Of a DNA stretch of 64,000 nt, positions 55,113 to 62,831 are shown piece by piece. Within the stretch, counting starts at the first letter, position 1. Every line of letters begins with the position of its first letter. Below the pieces are notes generated by a model. It was not told the DNA's origin, made no database searches, and saw only the letters and a program-made list of their open reading frames with translations. The translations under genes were made by a program, and so were the position numbers. Origin of the DNA: G963663615 sp963663615 (GTDB lineage Bacteria > Bacteroidota > Ignavibacteria > Ignavibacteriales > Melioribacteraceae); NCBI GenBank assembly GCA_963663615.1, contig OY760517.1, forward strand, positions 2,604,001 through 2,668,000, given 5' to 3'.

Positions 55113-56231
55113 CTATTTATCAGCAGGAATGATAATTTTGAAAATTGTACCATGTAATTCCGAAGTTGAAAATGTAACTTTACCACCAAGATATCTTTCA
55201 CCAAGCAGCTTCATACTATAGGTACCTAATCCTCTACCAGAACCTTTGGTTGTAAACGACCTCCGAAAAACTTGCATCTGAATTTTGCGAGACATAAATG
55301 CTGGGTTGTGAACCCAAAACTCAATTAGCTTTCCTTCCTTAATTACCCCAATTGTAACAGTATCACCAGCTACACTTGCTTCAAGAGCATTTTTAATCAT
55401 ATTTCCAACAACTCTTCTGAGTAGCATCTCATCTGTTGAAAGCTCAAGATCATAAATATGGTTATCAATCTCAACACTTTTTTCTTTTGCAACTTCATGG
55501 TTACTATAAAGTGATTTTAGTTTTTGCAAAAAAGTATGAGTTCTAATTGCATCTCTTGATACAACAAGATCATCATTCTCTGCAGCTGAAAGAATACTTT
55601 GGTATTTAATTTCATCTATCAGTTTTTCAGAAAGATCACCAACAACATCAATAAACGTCCCTTTTTCATCTTCGGGCAAATCTTTAAATATTGAAAGGAA
55701 ACCATTTATTCCACCGGCAGTATTCAAAACATCATGGAAAAATATTCTTTCCAAAGCTCTCCTTCTTTTTTTACTACTGATATCCTCAACAGCAAAAATT
55801 ACGAACATATCACCACTAATATTTAGTGGTGTTGATTTTACCAGTAAATCCAGTGCATTACCATTATGCTGCTGAATACTGCATTCTTCTGAATTTTCTT
55901 TACCCTTCAAACCCACTAAAATTGAGTTGACAGCACCACAATATTCACAATATTCGGAGGTTCCGCAGCCGCCATTCTCAAGTTTTGAGTGTACACAGTT
56001 TAAAACTTCACCAGGTCGCTTTCCGAAGATATTTTCTACTGACCTAAGGTTAAGCATTTTGAGTAACACTTTATTCCCAAATACAACTTGACGTTGCTGG
56101 TTGAGAATAAGAATAGGCGATATTACAGCATCAAGAAATTTTGATACAGAATTTTCATTTTGAAAATAGGTTATCTGTTTTCCAATATCTTCTTTTTTCA
56201 GACGTGCAGCTGGTGCATATTTTGTATCCAT
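55113..56231 (-). CDS. Cytosolic PAS-domain sensor histidine kinase with Cys cluster
   Basis: A 372-residue soluble kinase; no membrane segment. The ATG at 56231 has AAAAGGTGA upstream; a GTG lies three codons before it. The PAS domain (about 25-152) contains four Cys in NCVHSKLENGGCGTSEYCEYCG (Cys79, 89, 95 and 98), typical of a redox or metal-binding PAS. The H box is FFHDVLNTAGG (His166), the N box NMIKNALEAS, and the G box GSGRGLGTYSMKLLGERYLGG. There is no receiver domain and no response regulator nearby. It may provide the missing output of the propeller sensor downstream. Confidence 0.9.
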   Translation of the reverse strand: MDTKYAPAARLKKEDIGKQITYFQNENSVSKFLDAVISPILILNQQRQVVFGNKVLLKMLNLRSVENIFGKRPGEVLNCVHSKLENGGCGTSEYCEYCGAVNSILVGLKGKENSEECSIQQHNGNALDLLVKSTPLNISGDMFVIFAVEDISSKKRRRALERIFFHDVLNTAGGINGFLSIFKDLPEDEKGTFIDVVGDLSEKLIDEIKYQSILSAAENDDLVVSRDAIRTHTFLQKLKSLYSNHEVAKEKSVEIDNHIYDLELSTDEMLLRRVVGNMIKNALEASVAGDTVTIGVIKEGKLIEFWVHNPAFMSRKIQMQVFRRSFTTKGSGRGLGTYSMKLLGERYLGGKVTFSTSELHGTIFKIIIPADK

Positions 56232-56403
56232 AATGGTCACCTTTTAACCTTATATAATATGCAAATCATACATATCTTAATAATAAATATTATCGTTAAT
56301 TACTACAATTTTTTTATATCAAATTAAATATTTTGATAATAGCATTTTTGTGGAACATTTGTATCTTATATAAGTCTAAATCATTTTATGCAAAAACGGG
56401 GAA

Positions 56404-56829
56404 ATGATGAAAACTATACTGACAATTCTTTTTCTTAGCATCACCATTTATTCACAAACCCTAACGATTGGTAACTTATCTTCTGGTAGCGATACCACTT
56501 TTACAGAAAATAAAATTCAGCTCTTTTCGCCGAATTACGAAGAAAGTCCGATGGTACCAATTAGCTATCATTCAACAATTTATACTAAAATGGTTAAAAG
56601 CAACTACACTTCATTTCAGGAATATCGTTATGCAATGAAGGATAACAGAGAAGATATTTATTCAGGAAAACAACAGTTAGGATGGGCACTTAATAATCAG
56701 GTTAAATTTAACACTCAAAAAAGTTTGGGTACGTTCGGCAAAGTTCTGGCTATAGCTAATGCAGCTGCTGCCGGATATCTGCTTTACAAGCACGTTGAAA
56801 AATATCACGATAAATACGGTATAAAATAA
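56404..56829 (+). CDS. Hypothetical exported protein
   Basis: I do not recognise the family. The protein has 141 residues with a signal peptide (MMKTILTILFLSITIYSQ), a polar middle with QEYRYAMKDNREDIY, and a short hydrophobic segment near the C-terminus (LAIANAAAAGYLLYKHV). It may be an envelope protein tethered at its C-terminus. ATG codons at 56404 and 56407 are both possible. It is divergent from the kinase gene and followed by a hairpin. Confidence 0.6.
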   Translation: MMKTILTILFLSITIYSQTLTIGNLSSGSDTTFTENKIQLFSPNYEESPMVPISYHSTIYTKMVKSNYTSFQEYRYAMKDNREDIYSGKQQLGWALNNQVKFNTQKSLGTFGKVLAIANAAAAGYLLYKHVEKYHDKYGIK

Positions 56830-56848
56830 AAACCCCCATAAAGGGGGT
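56824..56848 (-). terminator. Terminator of HEAT-repeat gene (possibly bidirectional)
   Basis: ACCCCC (56832-56837) and GGGGGT (56843-56848) pair around ATAAA; on the minus strand the stem is followed by TTTTATTTTAT. It lies between two converging genes and probably serves the minus-strand gene ending at 56873. Confidence 0.75.
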
Positions 56849-56872
56849 CAACCAGGGAAGGCTCCAAAACAA

Positions 56873-57322
56873 TTACTCTGATATGCTGAGGGCATATTTA
56901 AATTGTTCCGAAACTTGTTTATCTACTGCGTTTTTATGAAGATACGCCAGGTAAAACTGTCTGCACAGTTTGCGTATTTTTGCCCTGTTATTAAATTTAC
57001 TCTCCGATTTTACCATATAAACCGAAGAACGGGATTCAATTTTGATCAGGGAAAGTGCCGCAATTATTCTCAGGTCTTCGCATTTTGAAGATCGCAAAAG
57101 CTTCATGAGTGGTAAAATTGCTTTTTCCGATTTCATCTCACCCAAGTAATATGCTGCACTAATTTGCAAACCTGTGTTATCTGTGTGTAGCCCTTCAAGA
57201 AGGTTGGCTTCGTATGATTGAAGGTTTTCTTCATTTTTGTTTACATCTGATCCGGCAAATAATAAGCCACTTAGTCCGATTATAAACAAAAACATGCATA
57301 TAGTTGTATTTCTCTTATTCAT
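56873..57322 (-). CDS. Exported HEAT-like repeat protein
   Basis: 149 residues from the ATG at 57322, which has GGGGGG a few bases upstream; a GTG lies four codons earlier. A signal peptide (TTICMFLFIIGLSGLLFAGS) precedes about two HEAT-like helical repeats, LQISAAYYLGEMKSEKAILP and LRIIAALSLIKIESRSSVYM, so a protein-binding scaffold in the periplasm is likely. The family is not specific and the function unknown. Confidence 0.65.
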   Translation of the reverse strand: MNKRNTTICMFLFIIGLSGLLFAGSDVNKNEENLQSYEANLLEGLHTDNTGLQISAAYYLGEMKSEKAILPLMKLLRSSKCEDLRIIAALSLIKIESRSSVYMVKSESKFNNRAKIRKLCRQFYLAYLHKNAVDKQVSEQFKYALSISE

Positions 57323-57508
57323 TTTACCCCCCACGAATAAAATAAAAAAGTATTATCTATTTAGTTAGTTCATAATTTTAGACGTAAGTTATAATATTAA
57401 GTTTCGCAGGGATATTGATTTTATTTTATTTAATAGCTACATTAAATCAGAAGTGAGATTTGCCGTATTAAATTGTTACAAACTAATTATTAACAATTTG
57501 AGGTGCAT

Positions 57509-57895
57509 ATGTCCACAGTACACGAGTTCCAGACACCACGCAATCTGTTCGAAAAACTGGTACGTGATGGTGACAAGCTGGATATGGAAGTAAATGGCGA
57601 TAACATGTTCAACTTTATCGCAACCGCCCGTCATCTTTGTCAGTGGCTCAAGAAATCCCCGTCATACTATTCGGAAGGTGTTAAACGATTTGTTGAAAGG
57701 GTTGATGATAGCGACTACATAAAGAGATGTACGGAGATGCTAACCCACAATGCAAACTTTAGTATTGAAGTAGATCAACATAACAATACCCATGTTTTAA
57801 AGGTTGGAGAACAAGTTTTTGATGCACTTGAATTCAAAAGAAGTGTAACCAATCTTTACGGAAGTTATTTCCAGGTACATGGTCCCGGTAGTTGA
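57509..57895 (+). CDS. Hypothetical small cytosolic protein
   Basis: 128 residues with no signal peptide or membrane segment, mixed alpha/beta. I do not recognise a family; notable stretches are TARHLCQWLKKSPSYYSEGV and DQHNNTHVLKVGEQVFDALE. The ATG at 57509 follows GAGG; the frame opens two codons earlier with GTG. It is monocistronic: a long AT-rich leader lies upstream and a strong bidirectional terminator downstream. Confidence 0.65.
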   Translation: MSTVHEFQTPRNLFEKLVRDGDKLDMEVNGDNMFNFIATARHLCQWLKKSPSYYSEGVKRFVERVDDSDYIKRCTEMLTHNANFSIEVDQHNNTHVLKVGEQVFDALEFKRSVTNLYGSYFQVHGPGS

Positions 57896-57924
57896 GAGTT
57901 AATGAGGTTAGTGCTGCATAAATA

Positions 57925-57950
57925 AAAAGCCGATCATCTGATCGGCTTTT
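57925..57950. terminator. Bidirectional Rho-independent terminator
   Basis: AAAAGCCGATCA and TGATCGGCTTTT are perfect inverted arms around TC, giving T-runs on both strands. It separates the convergent genes ending at 57895 and 57959. Confidence 0.92.
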
Positions 57951-57958
57951 AATCTATC

Positions 57959-58357
57959 TTATTTGGTTGATTTTTCTTGTTCCTGTACAACAAGCTCTGT
58001 ACATTTTTTGTTGTAAGCTTCTGCATCAATTTTGCCATCGGTAAAATCTTTGTAATAAGCTTTAACTTTAGCTTTCTTTTCGTCTCGTTCTTCTTTTGTG
58101 ATTTTTTTGTCGGAACATTGTTTGTTTAGTTTTACAAGATATGGATAAACCATATCCAATTTTGTTTTGTCGCCTTTCATTTCATTATAATCAGCATAAG
58201 AACCTTCACCGGCTTCCTTGTCAACAAATTTGTTGGCTTCCCTGTCGAGGGCTTTTTTTCCTTCTTCAAGTCCCTTCTGTGCATATTTTTCAATCGTGGC
58301 ACATCCTGTTGCAAATACAAACGTAAATACTAATAATAACGATAATACTTTTTTCAT
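57959..58357 (-). CDS. Putative small lipoprotein
   Basis: 132 residues with a lipoprotein signal (MKKVLSLLLVFTFVFATGC, Cys19). The mature part is short, helical and strongly charged, with Lys/Glu-rich segments (KKITKEERDEKKAKVKAYYK) resembling small outer-membrane-lipoprotein helices. No specific family. It is monocistronic, with a shared terminator at its 3' end. Confidence 0.65.
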   Translation of the reverse strand: MKKVLSLLLVFTFVFATGCATIEKYAQKGLEEGKKALDREANKFVDKEAGEGSYADYNEMKGDKTKLDMVYPYLVKLNKQCSDKKITKEERDEKKAKVKAYYKDFTDGKIDAEAYNKKCTELVVQEQEKSTK

Positions 58358-58524
58358 ATTTTCTCCGAAATTTTTGTGGTTTTACAAATATTTAACATAA
58401 TAAACAAAAATGCAAATATTTAATTAGAGAAAAAGATACTTTTATAGTAATGATAACAAAGATTTACAAAATGGGTGTTAATTTGAAAGTGCTATAAGCA
58501 AATAAGATCGAAATTTTAATAATT

Positions 58525-59130
58525 TTACACTTTATGTCTGTTTTTCAAATTTTCCAAAATCTGATTAATTGATAATCCCTTTTCTGAAAATAGAACAATT
58601 AAATGGTAAAATAAATCTGAGGCTTCGTTTACTAGCTCATCCTTATCACTATTTTTGGCTGCAATTACTGTTTCAATAGCTTCTTCACCAACTTTCTGAA
58701 TTATTCTGTTTTCACCCGAGTTAAATAATTGGGTAGTATATGAACCCTCTGGCATTTCCTTTTTTCGGGTATCAATAAAATTCTGCAAATAGCTTAAAAA
58801 GCCTGCTTCAAATCTTTCTTCACCAAAACATGAATAGCTATCAAGATGACAGGTATTACCTTTTGGTTCAACTTTTATCAGTAATGTATCATTATCACAA
58901 TCGCTTTTAATTTCAACCAAATCAAGAAAGTTTCCGCTGGTTTCCCCTTTAGTCCACAACCTTTGTTTGGTACGACTAAAAAAGGTTACCCTTTTTTCTC
59001 GCAATGTTTTTACCAAAGCTTCGTAATTCATATATCCAAGCATTAATACTTCCTTTGAATAGTTATCCGTAATAATGGCTGGTATTAGTCCGCCGCCCTT
59101 ATCAAAATCAAGTTCATCAATATTTATCAT
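58525..59130 (-). CDS. hisIE: Bifunctional phosphoribosyl-AMP cyclohydrolase / phosphoribosyl-ATP pyrophosphatase
   Basis: A 201-residue fusion catalysing steps 2 and 3 of histidine synthesis. The HisI half (about 1-108) has WTKGETSGNFLDLVEIKSDC and the zinc/metal-site GNTCHLDSYSCF (Asp/Cys ligands); the HisE half (about 112-201) has MPEGSYTTQLFNSGENRIIQ, KVGEEAIETVIAAK and EASDLFYHLIVLF, the MazG-like acidic site. The fusion order matches enteric HisIE. It is the last gene of the operon, starting directly after hisF with no gap. Confidence 0.96.
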   Translation of the reverse strand: MINIDELDFDKGGGLIPAIITDNYSKEVLMLGYMNYEALVKTLREKRVTFFSRTKQRLWTKGETSGNFLDLVEIKSDCDNDTLLIKVEPKGNTCHLDSYSCFGEERFEAGFLSYLQNFIDTRKKEMPEGSYTTQLFNSGENRIIQKVGEEAIETVIAAKNSDKDELVNEASDLFYHLIVLFSEKGLSINQILENLKNRHKV

Positions 59131-59883
59131 TTATAATCTCACTACAATATTTTTTTCGTTTAAGTATTTTTTAAGATTTTTAATTTCCATTTCCTGATAA
59201 TGGAATATACCGGCGGCAAGACAAGCATCTGCACCACAGTTAAAAGCTTCCTCAAAATGTTCCATGCTACCAGCCCCACCTGATGATATTACAGGAATTG
59301 ACAAGTTACCCAACAATTTTCCCAAAATAAAAGTGTCGAACCCTGCACGCGTACCATCATGGTTCATTGATGTAAGTAATATTTCACCCGCACCCCGGTT
59401 TTCACATTCTTTTATCCAGGCTATTCCTTTAAGATCAGTTTCTCTCCTGCCACCATTAATATATACTTTGTATTCTTCATTTGTATATTTTACATCCACT
59501 GCGGCAACAACTGCCTGACTACCAAACTTTTTTGCAGATTCATTTATCAGCTTCGGATTATTTACAATTGCAGAGTTTAACGATATTTTATCAGCACCAG
59601 CGTTAAGTACCTCACCTATTTGCTCAATGCTGCTAATGCCACCCCCAACAGTAAAAGGAATGTTAATAACTTTCGCAACCTCTCTTACCAGTTCTACAAT
59701 AGTTTTACGTTTTTCATGAGAAGCTGTAATATCAAGAAACACCAATTCATCAGCACCGTTTTCCGAATAGTATTGTGCAAGTTCAATAGCACTGCCTGCA
59801 TCTTTAAGATTAACAAAGTTGGTACCTTTTACTACCCTGCCATTTTTAACATCCAGACATGGAATTATTCTTTTAGCCAGCAT
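59131..59883 (-). CDS. hisF: Imidazole glycerol phosphate synthase cyclase subunit
   Basis: A 250-residue (beta/alpha)8 barrel that uses ammonia from HisH to form imidazole glycerol phosphate and AICAR. It begins MLAKRIIPCLDVKNGRVVKG with catalytic Asp11; the second catalytic Asp is in VVAAVDVKY near residue 130. FTVGGGISSIEQI and VISSGGAGSMEHFEEAF are the two phosphate-binding loops. It overlaps hisA by 11 bases and abuts hisIE, so the cluster is tightly coupled. Confidence 0.97.
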   Translation of the reverse strand: MLAKRIIPCLDVKNGRVVKGTNFVNLKDAGSAIELAQYYSENGADELVFLDITASHEKRKTIVELVREVAKVINIPFTVGGGISSIEQIGEVLNAGADKISLNSAIVNNPKLINESAKKFGSQAVVAAVDVKYTNEEYKVYINGGRRETDLKGIAWIKECENRGAGEILLTSMNHDGTRAGFDTFILGKLLGNLSIPVISSGGAGSMEHFEEAFNCGADACLAAGIFHYQEMEIKNLKKYLNEKNIVVRL

Positions 59884-60592
59884 AACTAATCATCTCCTCC
59901 AATGTAATTTTGCTATCATAATAGGCTTTACCTATAACCACACCGTAATATTTCTTCTCATTTAACCTCGCCAAATCAGTAGCCCCCGAAATACCACCCG
60001 AAACTATAATCTTAATATCCGGATACATTAACTGGAGTTGGTTATAAAGACCAAAATTGGGCCCTTTAAGCATACCATCCCTGCTAATATCAGTAATCAG
60101 AAATTCCACAATACCATGTTTCAGACATCCCTCTATATGTTCCTCAACAGCTGCACCTGCATCTTCAAGCCAACCACTAATTTTAACTCTTCTGTTAAGA
60201 ATATCCGAAGCGGCTATCAATTTTCCGGCATCATTCTCAAGAATAATTTGCGAAAACTCCTTTGGGTATTTATAAATAACCGAACCAAGAATAATTTTGT
60301 CTATACCTGTATCAAGCAATACTTTAATATCTTCTGCTTTTCTAATTCCCCCACCAAACTGAATGCTGGTGTTTGTCTCACTCTTAATTTTTTCAAGAGT
60401 ACTCAAGGTAGTAATTCGTGCATCCTTCGAGCCTGCCAAATCAATAATATGAATATGGCTAAACCCTGCATCCTCAAAAGTCTTCACTACTTCAAGAGGA
60501 TTTTGCGAATAAACAACCTTGTTATTATAATCACCTTTTGAAAGACGTACTACATTTCCGTCCAATAAATCTATTGCTGGTATTATTTTCAT
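59873..60592 (-). CDS. hisA: ProFAR isomerase HisA
   Basis: A 239-residue (beta/alpha)8 barrel isomerising N'-[(5'-phosphoribosyl)formimino]-AICAR ribonucleotide. It begins MKIIPAIDLLDGNVVRLSKG with catalytic Asp8; the second acid is in LITDISRDGM near residue 130 and phosphate sites are in QFGGGIRKAED and IVSGGISGATDL. It lies between hisH and hisF, overlapping both (4 and 11 bases). Confidence 0.97.
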   Translation of the reverse strand: MKIIPAIDLLDGNVVRLSKGDYNNKVVYSQNPLEVVKTFEDAGFSHIHIIDLAGSKDARITTLSTLEKIKSETNTSIQFGGGIRKAEDIKVLLDTGIDKIILGSVIYKYPKEFSQIILENDAGKLIAASDILNRRVKISGWLEDAGAAVEEHIEGCLKHGIVEFLITDISRDGMLKGPNFGLYNQLQLMYPDIKIIVSGGISGATDLARLNEKKYYGVVIGKAYYDSKITLEEMISYAG

Positions 60593-61170
60593 ATCTCACA
60601 AAAATTTGTTAATAATTTTAGTCCCGCCTCACCCGACTTTTCAGGATGAAATTGAACACCGTAAAAATTGTTTTTATTTATAGCAGCCGCAAAAGGTAAG
60701 TTATACTCACTCGTAGCAATGGTAAATTGGTTAACCGGTATATAGTACGAATTGGCAAAATAGAAATATTCCTCGTTATCAATACCATTAAATAGTTCGC
60801 AATTATTATGTTTAACACTATTCCACCCCATATGCGGTACTTTTGTCAAAAGGGAATTAAATTTGCCAGTTTTCACATCAATTATTCCAATTCCGCTTAC
60901 ATTATCCTCAACAAGGTGTTTAGCAAAAACCTGCATACCAAGACAAATACCAAGAAGTGGTTTAGTATAATCTTTTATAAAATCAGTAAGGTTATACTGA
61001 TGAAGTTTTTGCATTGCTGCACCACCGCTGCCAACACCGGGAAAAATCAGTTTATTTGCCTCGGCAAGTTTATCAGATTTATTACTAATAAAAAATTCGT
61101 AACCAAGTTTTTGCAATGCATTGCCAACCGAGGCAACATTACCGGCACCATATTCAATTATTCCAATCAT
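60589..61170 (-). CDS. hisH: Imidazole glycerol phosphate synthase glutaminase subunit
   Basis: A 193-residue class I glutamine amidotransferase that supplies ammonia to HisF. The catalytic triad is Cys76 in LLGICLGMQVF, His175 and Glu177 in GVQFHPEKSGEAG. The N-terminal IGIIEYGAGNVASVGNAL and the PGVGSG loop are normal. It overlaps the hisC-hisB fusion gene by four bases and hisA by four. Confidence 0.97.
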   Translation of the reverse strand: MIGIIEYGAGNVASVGNALQKLGYEFFISNKSDKLAEANKLIFPGVGSGGAAMQKLHQYNLTDFIKDYTKPLLGICLGMQVFAKHLVEDNVSGIGIIDVKTGKFNSLLTKVPHMGWNSVKHNNCELFNGIDNEEYFYFANSYYIPVNQFTIATSEYNLPFAAAINKNNFYGVQFHPEKSGEAGLKLLTNFCEI

Positions 61171-62831
61171 AGCACCCCCTTAGTTGATGGCAGTGAATGT
61201 TTACTTCTTTCGTCAATACGTACCGCATCATTCAAACTTTTCGCAAAAGCCTTAAAAATCGCTTCAATTTTATGATGATCATTAGTACCGGTACAAGCAA
61301 TATGAATATTGGCTAACATGTTATTACTCAAACCTCTAAAAAATTCTTCTACAAGCTCTGTCGGTAAATCACCTACTTTGTCACGACCAAACTCAACATC
61401 AAACTTAAGGAATGGTCTGCCTCCCAAATCAATAGCAACCTCTGCCCGTGAATCATCCATTGGTAGTAAAAACCCGTAACGTTTTATTGCCTTTTTGTCA
61501 CCCAAAGCATCTTTGATGGCACTTCCTAGTACAATACCCACATCTTCAACAGTATGATGTTCATCTATCCAAAGATCACCACTAACATTTATATCAAGGT
61601 TTATATTACCATGACGGGCAATCTGTTCAAGCATATGATCTAAGAAACCTATGCCCGTTGAAATATTACTTTTGCCTGAACCATCCAGATTAACAGAAAC
61701 CATGATTTGTGTTTCTTTTGTTATCCGGCTCCTCTTTACTATCCTTTCTCGTGTAACAACCTGTTCAAGATATTCTGTTAGTTTATTCATTTTAGGTTCT
61801 CCAAGTACCTCGGATAGACTGGCAAGCATACTGTTATTTTCTTCAGGTGTACCGATTGTAATTCTCAAAGTATCAGGTATGCCAGTCATATTACCCCTGT
61901 AACGCAGTATTATTCCTTTTTTATACATATCCTGATAAACTGATAATGCATCCGCTACTTTAATAAGCACAAAGTTAGCATCTGAATTAAAGACTTCTTC
62001 AATTTCTTTAAGTCTGCTTAATTCGTTAACAATTCTGGCTCGCTCGTTTATAATTATACCTGCACTGCTTCCTTCCTCACCGCCAGATAGATATTTCAGG
62101 GCAATGTTCTCAGTAAGTTTATTAATATTATATGGCAGCTTTACCTTAAAGAGTAGCTCAATTATCTCAGGAGAGGAAATTGCATATCCAAGTCTTATAC
62201 CAGCCATACCCATAGCTTTGGAAAATGTACGGAGTATTATAATATTCTTATATTTTTCCAATAATGAGAAAGCACTCTTTTCTTTGCAGAAATCGATGTA
62301 AGCTTCATCCACAACAATAATTTTACCGGTGTTTTCAGCTAATTTTTCAATAATCTTTATATCAGCAACATTACCTGTCGGATTGTTTGGAGAGCAAACA
62401 AATATTAGTTTGGTGAAATCATCACATGCATCCGTTATAGCATTAACGTCTGGCTGAAAATTATTATCAAGCATCAGTTCTTTAACGTAAATGTTATGAG
62501 TATTCGCCAATACTGAATACATTCCATAAGTTGGCTCACTAATAATTACGTTGTCTTCAGCAGGTGTACAAAATACCTTGTATATCATATCAAGCAATTC
62601 GTCACTGCCAATACCAAATATTATTTGCTCCTTACTACTTGCAAGGTAATCAGCCATCTTCTCGCGCAATTTATTCTGCATCGGATCAGGATAACGATTG
62701 ATACCGAAACCGGTTTCATCAAAAGGGTTTTCATTGGCATCAAGTAATATACCCTCCATTGTAGTTATTCGTGCAGAAGAATATGTTTTTAGTGCAATAA
62801 TATTTTCCCTTGCCAGATTATTAATTTCCAT
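61167..62831 (-). CDS. hisCB: Fused histidinol-phosphate aminotransferase (HisC) and imidazoleglycerol-phosphate dehydratase (HisB)
   Basis: A 554-residue fusion of steps 8 and 7 of histidine synthesis. Residues about 1-346 are a class II aminotransferase: LLDANENPFDETG, VCSPNNPTGNV, VVDEAYIDF and the PLP Lys205 in RTFSKAMGMAGIRLG. Residues about 366-554 are IGP dehydratase: STGIGFLDHMLEQIARHG, DEHHTVEDVGIVLG and LGGRPFLKFD, with the His/Glu manganese ligands; the C-terminal ANIHIACTGTNDHHKIEAIF is the second metal motif. An in-frame ATG at 61790 with GGAG eight bases upstream could start HisB alone. Both halves look intact. It overlaps hisD by 11 bases and hisH by 4. Confidence 0.93.
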   Translation of the reverse strand: MEINNLARENIIALKTYSSARITTMEGILLDANENPFDETGFGINRYPDPMQNKLREKMADYLASSKEQIIFGIGSDELLDMIYKVFCTPAEDNVIISEPTYGMYSVLANTHNIYVKELMLDNNFQPDVNAITDACDDFTKLIFVCSPNNPTGNVADIKIIEKLAENTGKIIVVDEAYIDFCKEKSAFSLLEKYKNIIILRTFSKAMGMAGIRLGYAISSPEIIELLFKVKLPYNINKLTENIALKYLSGGEEGSSAGIIINERARIVNELSRLKEIEEVFNSDANFVLIKVADALSVYQDMYKKGIILRYRGNMTGIPDTLRITIGTPEENNSMLASLSEVLGEPKMNKLTEYLEQVVTRERIVKRSRITKETQIMVSVNLDGSGKSNISTGIGFLDHMLEQIARHGNINLDINVSGDLWIDEHHTVEDVGIVLGSAIKDALGDKKAIKRYGFLLPMDDSRAEVAIDLGGRPFLKFDVEFGRDKVGDLPTELVEEFFRGLSNNMLANIHIACTGTNDHHKIEAIFKAFAKSLNDAVRIDERSKHSLPSTKGVL

